Shown here piece after piece: positions 28,318 to 35,705 of a DNA stretch of 40,766 nt. Numbering within the stretch: position 1 is the stretch's first letter; each line of letters starts with the position of its first letter. The DNA comes from Halolactibacillus miurensis (GTDB lineage: Bacteria > Bacillota > Bacilli > Bacillales > Amphibacillaceae). Location of the stretch: NCBI RefSeq assembly GCF_900116255.1, contig NZ_FPAI01000025.1:1-40766 (forward strand). The letters are read 5' to 3'. The notes under the pieces were generated by a model. That model had not been told where the DNA came from and made no database searches. It worked only from the letters and a program-made list of their open reading frames with translations. A program made the translations under genes and the position numbers.

Positions 28318-29064
28318 TTGAGACCAAATAACCGATTAAACAACGAACTACGACATATTATGATTGAAACAGACTTTGTTAAACACCCAGAGGGATCTGT
28401 CCTTATCACAGTGGGAGATACAAAAGTCATTTGTAATGCGTCGATTGAAGAGCGCGTTCCGCCATTTATGCGTAATCAAGGGAAGGGTTGGATTACGGCA
28501 GAATATCAAATGTTGCCACGCGCAACCCAACAAAGAAACATACGTGAGGCTGCTAAAGGGAAATTAAGTGGCCGTACGATGGAAATCCAGCGCTTGATTG
28601 GTCGTGCCCTTAGAGCTGTTGTCGACTTAGATAAATTAGGTGAACGCACGATTTGGATCGATTGTGATGTGATTCAAGCAGACGGTGGGACGCGTACAGC
28701 ATCGATTACGGGTGCATTTGTCGCCATGGTCCTAGCTTTAGGTAAACTTGTTGACAACAACGTCCTTGAAACCATTCCACTAACCGATTATTTAGCGGCG
28801 ATTTCTGTTGGCGTCATGCCGGACGGTGAAAGTATTTTAGACCTTGAATATGTGGAAGACGCTGAAGCGGCTGTTGATATGAATATTGTCATGACAGGTA
28901 AAGGTGAGTTTGTGGAAGTGCAAGGTACTGGAGAAGAATCTACTTTCACTCATCAACAATTACTTGATATGTTAGCTCTAGCAGAAAAGGGAATCAACGA
29001 TCTGTTTGAGTATCAAAAAGAAGCGATTGGCGATTATGCGCAATTGATTAACAAGGAAGTATAG
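28318..29064 (+). CDS. rph: Ribonuclease PH
   Basis: 248 residues, TTG start 7 bases after AAAGGGGGA. Phosphorolytic 3'-5' exoribonuclease that trims tRNA 3' ends, a hexamer in the cytosol. [30 protein letters not shown] at the N-terminus, and [19 protein letters not shown] and [22 protein letters not shown] in the core are family signatures; the C-terminus is [15 protein letters not shown]...LALAEKGI. In B. subtilis ysnA follows immediately; here an insertion of about 1.3 kb separates them. Confidence 0.96.
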   Translation: MRPNNRLNNELRHIMIETDFVKHPEGSVLITVGDTKVICNASIEERVPPFMRNQGKGWITAEYQMLPRATQQRNIREAAKGKLSGRTMEIQRLIGRALRAVVDLDKLGERTIWIDCDVIQADGGTRTASITGAFVAMVLALGKLVDNNVLETIPLTDYLAAISVGVMPDGESILDLEYVEDAEAAVDMNIVMTGKGEFVEVQGTGEESTFTHQQLLDMLALAEKGINDLFEYQKEAIGDYAQLINKEV

Positions 29065-29080
29065 GAAGACAACACAAATT

Positions 29081-29130
29081 AAAAACACCGTTAATTCAAC
29101 TTGATTGTTGATTTAGCGGTGTTTTTAATT
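29081..29130. terminator. Bidirectional terminator rph / fic
   Basis: AAAAACACCG (29081-29090) pairs with CGGTGTTTTT (29117-29126), extended inward with mismatches to a 20-base arm; A and T runs flank it on both strands. Confidence 0.88.
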
Positions 29131-29163
29131 GCTTGATTACGTATTTTGGTAAGGGTACGTCAA

Positions 29164-29769
29164 CTATAAATCTTCGGTCGTATATTCTGAATATCCCTCA
29201 TAATAATAACTGACATCAATGCCTTTCAAGTAAAGCTCTCGGTCATCTACTTTATCTGTCAAAGCATCCAACAGTAAGTATCTAATCTCTAAGTCATTAA
29301 CAGGACTGCGTTCCATAGCTGATAAATATTTTTCTTTATCCACCAAATTCCAATTGATCACTTTATTTAATTCCTTTTTCAAAATTAAATCTAACCAGAT
29401 TCTCGTGCTTCTGCCATTTCCTTCTCGAAACGGATGAGCAATGTTCATTTCGACGTATTTTTTGATAATGTCTTCATAAGTGTTTTGTGGCATGCCGTCT
29501 ATATGGTTAATAGATGCCTCGAGATACATTACTGGCGCAAATCTAAAGTTGCCTTTTGCGATATTCACGTGCCGAATTTTTCCGGCAAAATCATAAATCT
29601 CTGAAAATAAATATGTATGAATATCTGATAGACCTTTAAAGGTACCAATCTCCATCTCGTTGATTTTCCCTGTATCATATAAATCTTTTGCTTTTTGTTT
29701 ACTTATTTTTTCCTCAGCTTTCGCGAGCGCTACTTGATTTGATAGCCCTAATTTATTATCTAATACCAT
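29164..29769 (-). CDS. fic: Fic-domain protein adenylyltransferase, class III
   Basis: 201 residues, GAGGTGG before the ATG. Transfers AMP from ATP to a target hydroxyl. The active-site loop [12 protein letters not shown] (112-123) is the canonical HPFx[D/E]GNGRxxR, with catalytic H112 and R120/R123. The flap region and [24 protein letters not shown] precede it. Near the C-terminus S187-YYY-E191-G192 fits the inhibitory motif [S/T]xxxE[G/N], placing it among class III Fic proteins that restrain themselves and need no partner antitoxin. No antitoxin gene is adjacent. It sits alone in an insertion beside the CRISPR remnant. The target is unknown. Confidence 0.93.
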   Translation of the reverse strand: MVLDNKLGLSNQVALAKAEEKISKQKAKDLYDTGKINEMEIGTFKGLSDIHTYLFSEIYDFAGKIRHVNIAKGNFRFAPVMYLEASINHIDGMPQNTYEDIIKKYVEMNIAHPFREGNGRSTRIWLDLILKKELNKVINWNLVDKEKYLSAMERSPVNDLEIRYLLLDALTDKVDDRELYLKGIDVSYYYEGYSEYTTEDL

Positions 29770-29817
29770 GATTATCCACCTCTATTTAATTTGAATATAT
29801 ATCATGTCAATATAATT

Positions 29818-29846
29818 ATTTTACTGGAGTCTACCTCTGGCGTCAA
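29818..29846 (-). promoter_or_regulatory. Probable sigma-A promoter of fic
   Basis: On the minus strand TTGACG (29846-29841) and TAAAAT (29823-29818) with a 17-base spacer, about 48 bases before the fic ATG. It begins 13 bases after the CRISPR repeat ends, in the place where a first spacer would be. Confidence 0.65.
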
Positions 29847-29859
29847 AAAACAGATGAAT

Positions 29860-29891
29860 ATTTCAATCCACGCACCCATATAGGGTGCGAC
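29860..29891 (-). CRISPR. Single intact type I-C CRISPR repeat (no array)
   Basis: 32 bases reading on the minus strand GTCGCACCC, TATAT, GGGTGC, then GTGGATTGAAAT. Length, the GTCGCAC...GGGTGCG stem and the ATTGAAA(T/C) handle are those of type I-C repeats such as in Bacillus halodurans. No second copy follows at the expected 34-36 base interval, and none is elsewhere in the window. No cas genes are present. The oriented leader-like region lies upstream (higher coordinates). This is either a spacerless array or the remnant of a deleted one. Confidence 0.85.
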
Positions 29892-30060
29892 AGCGAATTA
29901 TGCAACAAAATTTTATGTTTTGTTGCATAAAACGCAAAAATGATTAAGTTTATTCATAAATTTTGATCATACTACTACTTAAATATCAAGTGCAAACACA
30001 AAATATAATTGAAAGTGGTGCGAATCATCTGAGTTTTTTATGTGAGCATATCGATCGCAC
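29892..30060 (-). promoter_or_regulatory. Type I-C CRISPR leader-like region
   Basis: Immediately upstream of the lone repeat. On the minus strand it starts GTGCGATCGATATGCTCACA and has TTCGCACCAC about 40 bases later, giving the GTGCGA/TCGCAC stem that I recall from type I-C leaders. A promoter-like TTGCAC (29995-29990) and TATGAT (29971-29966) with an 18-base spacer point toward the repeat. Next to the repeat is a perfect 13-base inverted repeat, TTATGCAACAAAA (29898-29910) and TTTTGTTGCATAA (29918-29930). The leader identity rests on recollection and position. Confidence 0.65.
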
Positions 30061-30116
30061 TTAGTCATTAATTAGTATTTAAATATATTTTACCATATTA
30101 ATTGTATTAAATCTCA

Positions 30117-30222
30117 AGTTTGACACTTAATTTAAATAAAATCTCTCTAACCCCTGTAAAATGTCCTTGACAATGAGTCTATTCTACTAAAGAGCTTTTT
30201 TAAAGAATTGGAGTGTCAAACT
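30117..30222. repeat. 106-bp stretch bounded by 11-bp inverted repeats
   Basis: AGTTTGACACT (30117-30127) is the exact reverse complement of AGTGTCAAACT (30212-30222). The interior is AT-rich and non-coding. It could be a small non-autonomous element or a coincidence; the right arm also forms a local hairpin GGAGT/ACTCC. No clear target-site duplication. The rest of the intergenic space up to 30318 shows nothing further. Confidence 0.35.
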
Positions 30223-30318
30223 CCCAGGTGTGCGGATTTAGATCAAGCTAGCATTATTAAACTAGAAATATGATAGAAGTATTTTAACTCCCTTGTAATT
30301 GCTATAAGCTTTTCATCA

Positions 30319-30348
30319 TTGATATCGACAAATAAAAAATGGTATGAT
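30319..30348 (+). promoter_or_regulatory. Sigma-A promoter of rdgB-ysnB
   Basis: TTGATA (30319-30324) and TATGAT (30343-30348), spacer 18, about 55 bases before rdgB. It would restore expression of genes cut off from rph by the insertion. Confidence 0.7.
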
Positions 30349-30403
30349 ATGCGTAAGAAATGTATATAGCTAAATTTAAACCTGTTATTTGAGGAGCTAA
30401 ACA

Positions 30404-30994
30404 ATGGATAAAATTTTAATTGCGACAAAAAACCAAGGAAAAGTGGATGACTTTAAGGTATTATTTGAACCTAAAGGCATAAAAGTCATCTCGCTGTTAG
30501 ACTTAGACTCGATTGAGGATGTTGAAGAAACAGGCACGACATTTAGTGAAAACGCCACATTGAAATCAGAAGCGATTGCCACACTATTAAATATGCCGGT
30601 GATTAGCGATGACTCAGGTCTTGAAGTTGATGCTTTAAACAAGGAGCCGGGTGTGTATTCTGCGCGGTATGCGGGACTTGAAAAAGATGATGAGAAAAAT
30701 ATCGATAAAGTGCTTGAAAATTTAAAAGGTGTAGAAGAAAAAGACCGTACCGCTCGGTTTGTTTGTGCGATTGCGGTAAGTGAGCCAGGGAAAGAGACAA
30801 TCGTCAAGCATGGATATTGTGAGGGTAAGATTTTGTATGAGAGACGTGGGGAAAACGGTTTTGGATATGATCCGATTTTTAAACCGGAAGGTGAAACAAA
30901 ATCCATGGCAGAGCTAACCCCTAAAGAAAAAGCAGCCATCAGTCACCGAGGAAATGCATTAAAAAAACTTGCTGATTGGTTAGAACAGCAGTAA
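30404..30994 (+). CDS. rdgB: XTP/dITP diphosphatase (RdgB/HAM1, YsnA)
   Basis: 196 residues. Removes non-canonical purine nucleotides (dITP, XTP, ITP) from the pool. The phosphate-binding start ILIATKNQGKVDDFK, the base-contact loop ISDDSGLEVDALNKEPGVYSARYAG, GENGFGYDPIF and the closing AELTPKEKAAISHRGNALKKL are all family motifs. GAGGAG precedes the ATG. It is 15 bases upstream of ysnB and the two form an operon. Confidence 0.96.
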   Translation: MDKILIATKNQGKVDDFKVLFEPKGIKVISLLDLDSIEDVEETGTTFSENATLKSEAIATLLNMPVISDDSGLEVDALNKEPGVYSARYAGLEKDDEKNIDKVLENLKGVEEKDRTARFVCAIAVSEPGKETIVKHGYCEGKILYERRGENGFGYDPIFKPEGETKSMAELTPKEKAAISHRGNALKKLADWLEQQ

Positions 30995-31009
30995 CAAGGA
31001 GATGATCAA

Positions 31010-31522
31010 ATGCCTACAGTATTAATCACAAGTGATAGTCACGGATTTAAAGATGAAGTTCAACAATTAAAAGATCAATATAAACACAAAGTCGATGCGA
31101 TGATTCACTGTGGCGACTCAGAACTTGATTATGCTCATCCAGCTATGGTTGATTTTTTAAAGGTAACGGGTAACTGTGATTATGATCCTGAGTACCCTGA
31201 GGATTTAACTGTGGAGATTAAAGGGACACGTTTTTTTGTGGCGCACGGTCACCATCATAATGTGAAAATGACACTTGACGCAATCACCTATCAAGCATCA
31301 GAACAACAAGCGACGATTGTTTGTCATGGTCACTCGCATTTAGCACATGCGACAAAGGTGGGGGATCAAATCGTCATCAATCCAGGAAGTATTCGTCTCC
31401 CGCGCGGGAGACAAGAAGAAACGTATGCGATTTTGTCTTGGGATGATCACACGTATAAGATTAATTTTTATCAATTAAACGGCAAAGAAGTAAAAAATCT
31501 AGCGGCCCAATATACTTTATAA
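31010..31522 (+). CDS. ysnB: YfcE/MJ0936-type metallophosphoesterase YsnB
   Basis: 170 residues. Calcineurin-like phosphodiesterase with metal ligands D9 and H11 (ITSDSHG), D36 (HCGDSE), N55 (TGNCD), H79 (VAHGHHH), H106 and H108 (CHGHSH). NPGSIRLPRG is the usual closing motif. Family members hydrolyse artificial phosphodiesters; the natural substrate is unknown. AAGGAGATG site before the ATG. Operon partner of rdgB, as in B. subtilis. Confidence 0.93.
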   Translation: MPTVLITSDSHGFKDEVQQLKDQYKHKVDAMIHCGDSELDYAHPAMVDFLKVTGNCDYDPEYPEDLTVEIKGTRFFVAHGHHHNVKMTLDAITYQASEQQATIVCHGHSHLAHATKVGDQIVINPGSIRLPRGRQEETYAILSWDDHTYKINFYQLNGKEVKNLAAQYTL

Positions 31523-31550
31523 TGACAAGGGCTAACGTGCCCTTTGTCAT
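31523..31550 (+). terminator. Hairpin after ysnB
   Basis: TGACAAGGGC and GCCCTTTGTCA form a stem with one bulge. The following T run is poor, so termination strength is uncertain. Confidence 0.55.
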
Positions 31551-31643
31551 AAAATATGAGCTTAAAAGTAATCTTTATCATTTTTTTACCTCGGTTATTT
31601 AAATGGTACTTTCAAGTTAAAATACAAAAATCCCAAAAAGATA

Positions 31644-31672
31644 TTGACATTATCCCTCAAAAAAACTATAAT
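31644..31672 (+). promoter_or_regulatory. Consensus promoter of the tRNA operon
   Basis: Perfect TTGACA (31644-31649) and TATAAT (31667-31672) with a 17-base spacer, as expected for a stable-RNA gene. Confidence 0.9.
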
Positions 31673-31715
31673 ATATTTTGTCTGTTAGAGAAATAATTGA
31701 CATTAATTAATCCAC

Positions 31716-31789
31716 GCGGGTGTAGTTTAGTGGTAAAACCTCAGCCTTCCAAGCTGATGATGAGGGTTCGATTCCCTTCACCCGCTCCA
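31716..31789 (+). tRNA. tRNA-Gly (anticodon TCC)
   Basis: Acceptor GCGGGTG pairs with CACCCGC; D arm TAGTTTAGTGGTAAAAC; anticodon stem TCAGC/GCTGA with loop CTTCCAA; T arm GAGGGTTCGATTCCCTT; discriminator T and encoded CCA. Confidence 0.96.
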
Positions 31790-31793
31790 GTAT

Positions 31794-31867
<74 letters not shown>

Positions 31868-31873
31868 CTAACG

Positions 31874-31915
31874 AAAACCTTACAGCCTCAACGGTTGTGA
31901 GGTTTTTTGTTTTTA
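31874..31915 (+). terminator. Terminator of the tRNA operon
   Basis: AAAACCTTACAGCC pairs with GGTTGTGAGGTTTT (two mismatches, loop TCAAC), followed by T. Confidence 0.85.
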
Positions 31916-32026
31916 CTAGAAGCTATAGTTTCCGAATCTAGGGACTAATGGAGGACCATTATGTGTTGTTAAATAATTGTTTGTATGGATATAATAAAGT
32001 GCTTGGTAAAAGGGGAGGGGTCAAAA

Positions 32027-32260
32027 ATGAAAGAGCTGCAATTTGAGCATTTGTCATTTTATTATCATGACGCTATGAATGTGTTAACTAACTCAGAAAA
32101 TAAAACGGTTATTTTTGTAAATAAAGATTATGATGAAATTCATGGCGTTGTAGAAATAAAAGCAAACGAAACGTTTAAAATTTTTCCGAGATATAACGTT
32201 AATTTTCTAATAGATCAATATGAAATTACCGTTAGTGCCAATTATGTAGATTCAGAATAG
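32027..32260 (+). CDS. Orphan 77-residue hypothetical protein
   Basis: Starts at the ATG at 32027, 8 bases after a strong GGGGAGGGG site; an upstream in-frame ATG at 31985 has none. It begins MKELQFEHLSFYYHDAMNVL and has ENKTVIFVNKDYDEIHGVVEIKANETFKIFPRYNVNFLIDQYEITVSANYVDSE later. Alternating hydrophobic residues suggest mostly beta structure; there is no signal peptide, membrane helix or cysteine. I do not recognise a family. It is the only gene between tRNA-Arg and the copy of its 3' half, and is followed by its own small terminator (32279-32302, stem AAGAGTC/GGCTCTT). Confidence 0.6.
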   Translation: MKELQFEHLSFYYHDAMNVLTNSENKTVIFVNKDYDEIHGVVEIKANETFKIFPRYNVNFLIDQYEITVSANYVDSE

Positions 32261-32278
32261 TCATGTTGTCACCTATTT

Positions 32279-32302
32279 AAGAGTCTATCAAGGCTCTTTT
32301 TT
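32279..32302 (+). terminator. Terminator of the orphan gene
   Basis: AAGAGTC/GGCTCTT 7-bp stem (one G-U), loop TATCAA, then six T. Confidence 0.75.
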
Positions 32303-32352
32303 ATGTTATTGTATTTTTATAAGAAGGTTTAATAAACTAGAGTATATATCCG

Positions 32353-32427
32353 TCTAAGCCGTGGGTCGGGAGTTCGAACCTTTCATGGGATATTTTTGTG
32401 CCCAAATCGGTTGTGAGGTTTTTCGTT
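32353..32427 (+). repeat. Displaced copy of the tRNA-Arg 3' half and terminator
   Basis: 26 bases from the anticodon TCT to the T loop (32353-32378) are identical to 31828-31853 in tRNA-Arg. Similarity continues with a few changes through the acceptor (TGGGAT) and into a decayed copy of the tRNA terminator (CGGTTGTGAGGTTTTT at about 32408-32423). The 5' half of the tRNA is absent. The copies are 525 bp apart, in direct orientation. This is either an att site left by an integrated element or a decayed tandem tRNA. Confidence 0.8.
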
Positions 32428-32513
32428 ATGAGAACTTATGCAGACTTTCATTTTTACGTTATAATGGGTGAGTAGTCTTTTTAACAATACTTAAATGTAA
32501 CGAGGTGATAATT

Positions 32514-32750
32514 ATGACTTTAAATAGAGATGAGTATGTAAAAGCGACAGATGCCATCAGAGGTTATTTAGAAACAGAATTTGACTTAGAAATCGGCAGT
32601 GTCGCGACGGATCAATTTGTGAAGTTCCTAGAAGAGCATGTGATTCATTTATATGAAGATCAAGCGATTGAAAAGGTAAGAAAGTTAGTGGAGGAAAAAG
32701 CTTGGTCAGTTGATGAAGATATACGTGCACAAAAAGGGGTGAAAAAATAA
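32514..32750 (+). CDS. DUF2164-like small protein
   Basis: 78 residues from the ATG at 32514, close behind CGAGGTGAT. RDEYVKATDAIRGYLETEFDLEIGSVATDQFVKFLEEHVIHLYEDQAIEKVRKLVEEK fits my recollection of the DUF2164 family (IxxYFxxExDLEIGxxAxxxLLDFFxxxIxPxxYNxxI). It is acidic, helical and soluble, with no known function. A -10-like TATAAT (32460-32465) lies about 50 bases upstream. It is not part of an evident operon. Confidence 0.75.
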   Translation: MTLNRDEYVKATDAIRGYLETEFDLEIGSVATDQFVKFLEEHVIHLYEDQAIEKVRKLVEEKAWSVDEDIRAQKGVKK

Positions 32751-32783
32751 AAAGTTAAACGATGATAAAAGTCTGAAAGTCTT

Positions 32784-32809
32784 GTTTACTTTTTTCGATT
32801 TTAGGGTAT
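32784..32809 (+). promoter_or_regulatory. Sigma-B-like promoter before ysoA
   Basis: GTTTAC (32784-32789) and GGGTAT (32804-32809), spacer 14, match the sigma-B pattern GTTTAA-N12-15-GGGTAT at 11 of 12 positions, 84 bases before ysoA. No sigB gene is in this window to test it. Confidence 0.5.
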
Positions 32810-32893
32810 CCTTGTAACTAGGACAAAATACATAGTTGAAATTTTTAAAAGTGATAGAAATCGACATATTAGTTAACACGAGGGGGTGAAGAG

Positions 32894-33868
32894 ATGAAAA
32901 AAGAAGATCAAGGTTCAAATCGGCTCGTACTCTTTCCAAAAGAACAAGAGCGGCTAGAAAAAGAAGCGTTTGATTACTTTAGAGGACATCAGTATAAAAA
33001 GGCGTTACCCGTCTTTGATGAGTTAATAGCCTATGGTGTACATGATGTGGACATCATGGTCGCAAAAGTGACTTGTTTAGCTGAATTAGGTGAATTACGA
33101 GAAGCGGAATTATTTTTAGAAACAATGATTGACCAACATACGGATGATTATCTGATTTACATACATATTTATGCGACATTGTTATTTCAATTTCATAAAC
33201 ATAAAAAAGTGAAAGAGTTATTAGAAACAGTCCTTGTTAATGTAAAAGACGTTACGTATCGCCATCAATTTGAAAATTTATTAGAAATTAATGAACCGCT
33301 CGTTGATGAGGAGATTAGCTCAGAAATAACGGTAACAAAGCGTGAGCTAAACGATGCGATGAACAATCACAACACCCTGGCGCAGTGGCACTTAATTAAT
33401 CATTTACAACAATCAGATATTACGCCTTATTTAGATATGTTTAAAACATTACTTACAGGTGATACCCATCCGGTTGTTCAATCCGTGATTATCAGTCTGA
33501 TGCAGGCAAATCGCATCGATGAGGTCATATCGATACATAAATTCAATCAAGAGATGATGCTTAATCCAAAAACTTATCCGTACTTTACGGACCATCCGGT
33601 TTATAAAGACGTCCAAAAAATGTTGCGGGAAATAGAAGAAAGAAATCCATCTTTTTATCGGCTAGCGATGCAAATACTTGAACGCTTTATTTATGTGCGT
33701 TATCCTTTTGTTGAAGAGGAAGACGCAGGTGTGTTAAAAGAGGCGATTGTGACGATTGTCAATCAAGCGTTTAATGATCCTAAAAATGCTGTTTCAAAAG
33801 AAGTAGAAGATAAATTGATACAGTTAATGGAGGCAGAACAACTCTATTTTTCACTACTAGAAGAATAG
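32894..33868 (+). CDS. ysoA: TPR-repeat protein (YsoA-like)
   Basis: 324 residues, AGGGGGTGA before the ATG. The N-terminal part contains TPR-like helical pairs: EKEAFDYFRGHQYKKALPVFDELIAYG, VDIMVAKVTCLAELGELREAELFLETMI, and IHIYATLLFQFHKHKKVKELLE. The rest is helical and acidic with no recognised catalytic residues. B. subtilis YsoA, also a TPR protein, lies directly before tig, as here. Its role is undefined; TPR folds bind other proteins. No signal peptide, so cytosolic. Confidence 0.82.
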   Translation: MKKEDQGSNRLVLFPKEQERLEKEAFDYFRGHQYKKALPVFDELIAYGVHDVDIMVAKVTCLAELGELREAELFLETMIDQHTDDYLIYIHIYATLLFQFHKHKKVKELLETVLVNVKDVTYRHQFENLLEINEPLVDEEISSEITVTKRELNDAMNNHNTLAQWHLINHLQQSDITPYLDMFKTLLTGDTHPVVQSVIISLMQANRIDEVISIHKFNQEMMLNPKTYPYFTDHPVYKDVQKMLREIEERNPSFYRLAMQILERFIYVRYPFVEEEDAGVLKEAIVTIVNQAFNDPKNAVSKEVEDKLIQLMEAEQLYFSLLEE

Positions 33869-33915
33869 AAGGTGTTAATTGTTTAAGAAATTTACAACCA
33901 CTTGAACACTAAATC

Positions 33916-33943
33916 TTGAAACAGAAAAGGTTTATGTTATAAT
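33916..33943 (+). promoter_or_regulatory. Promoter of tig
   Basis: TTGAAA (33916-33921) and TATAAT (33938-33943), spacer 16; a second overlapping TATAAT is at 33943-33948. The leader to the tig start is about 95 bases. Confidence 0.75.
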
Positions 33944-34043
33944 ATAATGGTTGTAGTTTGCGTTCGGTTGTGAAACAGAGCTAACGTATCATAGATGAAC
34001 GGCAAATAAAATTAATATATATGTAATAATGGAGGGAATTTTA

Positions 34044-35330
34044 ATGACAGCTAAATGGGAAAAACAAGAAGGCAATGAAGGTCTTCTTACCGTAGAAGTA
34101 TCAGCAGAACAATTTAACGAAGCGCTTGATCAAGCCTTCAAAAAAGTCGTAAAAGACGTACAATTACCAGGATTCCGTAAAGGACGTATTCCACGTGGCA
34201 TGTTCGAACAACGTTTTGGTGTAGAATCACTCTACCAAGATGCTGTAGACATCGTACTTCCAGAAGCGTATTCAAACGCAGTTGATGAAGCAGGTATTGA
34301 ACCAGTGGATCAACCAGAAATCGATATTACACAAATCGAAAAAGGTCAAGCACTACACTTTACAGCAAAAGTGACGGTTAAACCAGAAGTTAAACTTGGT
34401 GACTACAAAGGTTTAGAAGTTGAAGCAGTAGACGTTAACGTTACAGACGAAGACGTAGAAAAAGACTTAGATAACCAACGTCAATCACTTGCTGAGTTAG
34501 TTGTAAAAGAAGAAGGCGCGATTGAAAATGGCGACACAGTTGTGATCGACTTTGAAGGTTTCGTTAATGGCGAAGCATTTGAAGGTGGCGCGGCTGAAAA
34601 CCATTCATTAGAAATCGGTTCAGGTTCATTTATTCCTGGATTTGAAGAACAATTAATCGGTAAAACAACTGGCGAAGAAACAGAAGTAGAAGTCACTTTC
34701 CCAGAAGAATACCACGCTGAAAACCTTGCAGGTCAACCAGCAACATTCAAAGTTAAAATCCATGAAGTTAAAGCGAAAGAATTACCAGAAATGGACGATG
34801 AGTTTGCTAAAGACGTGGATGATGAAGTGGAAACACTTGCTGAACTGAAAGAAAAAACAAAGAAACGTCTTGAAGAACAAAAACAAAATGAAGCTGACGC
34901 AGCGGTACGTGAATCACTTATTAACCAAGCGACTGAGAACGCAGAAATCGATATTCCAGAAGCAATGGTTGATACCGAATTAGATCGTATGGTACGTGAA
35001 TTTGAACAACGCTTGCAACAACAAGGTATGACACTTGACATGTATTCTCAATTCTCAGGTCAAACAGAAGATCAATTAAAAGACCAAATGAAAGAAGATG
35101 CACAAAAACGTGTACAAACAAATCTTGCACTTGAAGCAATTGGTCAAGTAGAGAACCTTGAAGCAACAGATGAAGACGTACAAGAAGAACTTCAATCAAT
35201 GGCAGATATGTACAACCTAGAAATGGATCAATTAACACAAATGCTAGGTGGTAACACAGACGCCATTAAAGAAGATCTTAAATTTAAAAAAGCGATTGAT
35301 TTCTTAGTAGACAACAGCGTGACTAAGTAA
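34044..35330 (+). CDS. tig: Trigger factor
   Basis: 428 residues from the ATG at 34044, 7 bases after GGAGGG; an ATG at 34029 lies before that site. Ribosome-bound chaperone and prolyl isomerase. The N-terminal ribosome-binding domain (about 1-145) has the signature [18 protein letters not shown]. The FKBP-type isomerase domain (about 155-245) has [19 protein letters not shown] and [14 protein letters not shown]. The helical substrate-binding C-terminus follows. It is strongly acidic, and its codon use is biased as in highly expressed genes. Ends in a strong terminator; clpX has its own promoter. Confidence 0.96.
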   Translation: MTAKWEKQEGNEGLLTVEVSAEQFNEALDQAFKKVVKDVQLPGFRKGRIPRGMFEQRFGVESLYQDAVDIVLPEAYSNAVDEAGIEPVDQPEIDITQIEKGQALHFTAKVTVKPEVKLGDYKGLEVEAVDVNVTDEDVEKDLDNQRQSLAELVVKEEGAIENGDTVVIDFEGFVNGEAFEGGAAENHSLEIGSGSFIPGFEEQLIGKTTGEETEVEVTFPEEYHAENLAGQPATFKVKIHEVKAKELPEMDDEFAKDVDDEVETLAELKEKTKKRLEEQKQNEADAAVRESLINQATENAEIDIPEAMVDTELDRMVREFEQRLQQQGMTLDMYSQFSGQTEDQLKDQMKEDAQKRVQTNLALEAIGQVENLEATDEDVQEELQSMADMYNLEMDQLTQMLGGNTDAIKEDLKFKKAIDFLVDNSVTK

Positions 35331-35352
35331 GATTACTTTTATATTAGGGAGT

Positions 35353-35383
35353 AAAACAAGGCGATCATGTATCGCCTTGTTTT
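35353..35383 (+). terminator. Terminator of tig
   Basis: AAAACAAGGCGAT/ATCGCCTTGTTTT perfect 13-bp stem, loop CATGT. The rest of the 375-base tig-clpX gap is AT-rich and holds only the clpX promoter. Confidence 0.9.
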
Positions 35384-35638
35384 CTACCATTTTTAATGTG
35401 ATACATACATACCTAAATGATGCCATGTTGACATAGAAAGATCCAACATATTTTTTTTGGTCTTTTTTAATGTCGCGCTAAAAATCAAAAGATTAGGCAT
35501 TCGGTATCTTTTTAAAAGACATCGGCTATAACTTATGATAAAATACATATGCTTTTGCATCTGAAAAGCAAAATATTTGGCTATTAAAGAAGATTTGAAG
35601 CAGAATAAGGGCTATTATTTTAATTCTTTAAGATTCTT

Positions 35639-35647
35639 TGATATGAT
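35639..35647 (+). promoter_or_regulatory. Extended -10 promoter of clpX
   Basis: TGATATGAT at 35639-35647 (TGN plus TATGAT), about 50 bases before clpX. The -35 is weak (TTTAAT near 35619). Confidence 0.55.
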
Positions 35648-35705
35648 AATGAAAGCAAACAAAATCAATCAATATGATGGTGTTTATTATAGAGAGGTGA
35701 ACTGA

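Noticed and set aside
29793-29859. A second repeat after one spacer length downstream of the lone repeat
   Set aside because: Read base by base: the sequence at the expected distance is AT-rich fic promoter with no GTCGCAC or GATTGAAA.
30220-30245. CCAGGTGTGCGGATTTAGAT as a degenerate second CRISPR repeat
   Set aside because: It has a loose resemblance to the 3' part of the repeat but is in the opposite orientation, lacks the stem, and is 330 bases from the first repeat.
30243-30428. 61-codon minus-strand ORF overlapping the rdgB promoter
   Set aside because: AT-rich chance frame without a ribosome binding site, crossing the rdgB promoter and start.
30397-30939. 180-codon minus-strand ORF opposite rdgB
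   Set aside because: Long and serine-rich, but fully antisense to rdgB with strong motifs; it is a codon-bias shadow. The same applies to 1726-2112, 18110-18460, 34733-35041 and similar antisense frames.
32353-32391. A second functional tRNA-Arg
   Set aside because: Only the 3' half from the anticodon is present; there is no D arm or 5' acceptor strand, so it cannot fold as a tRNA.
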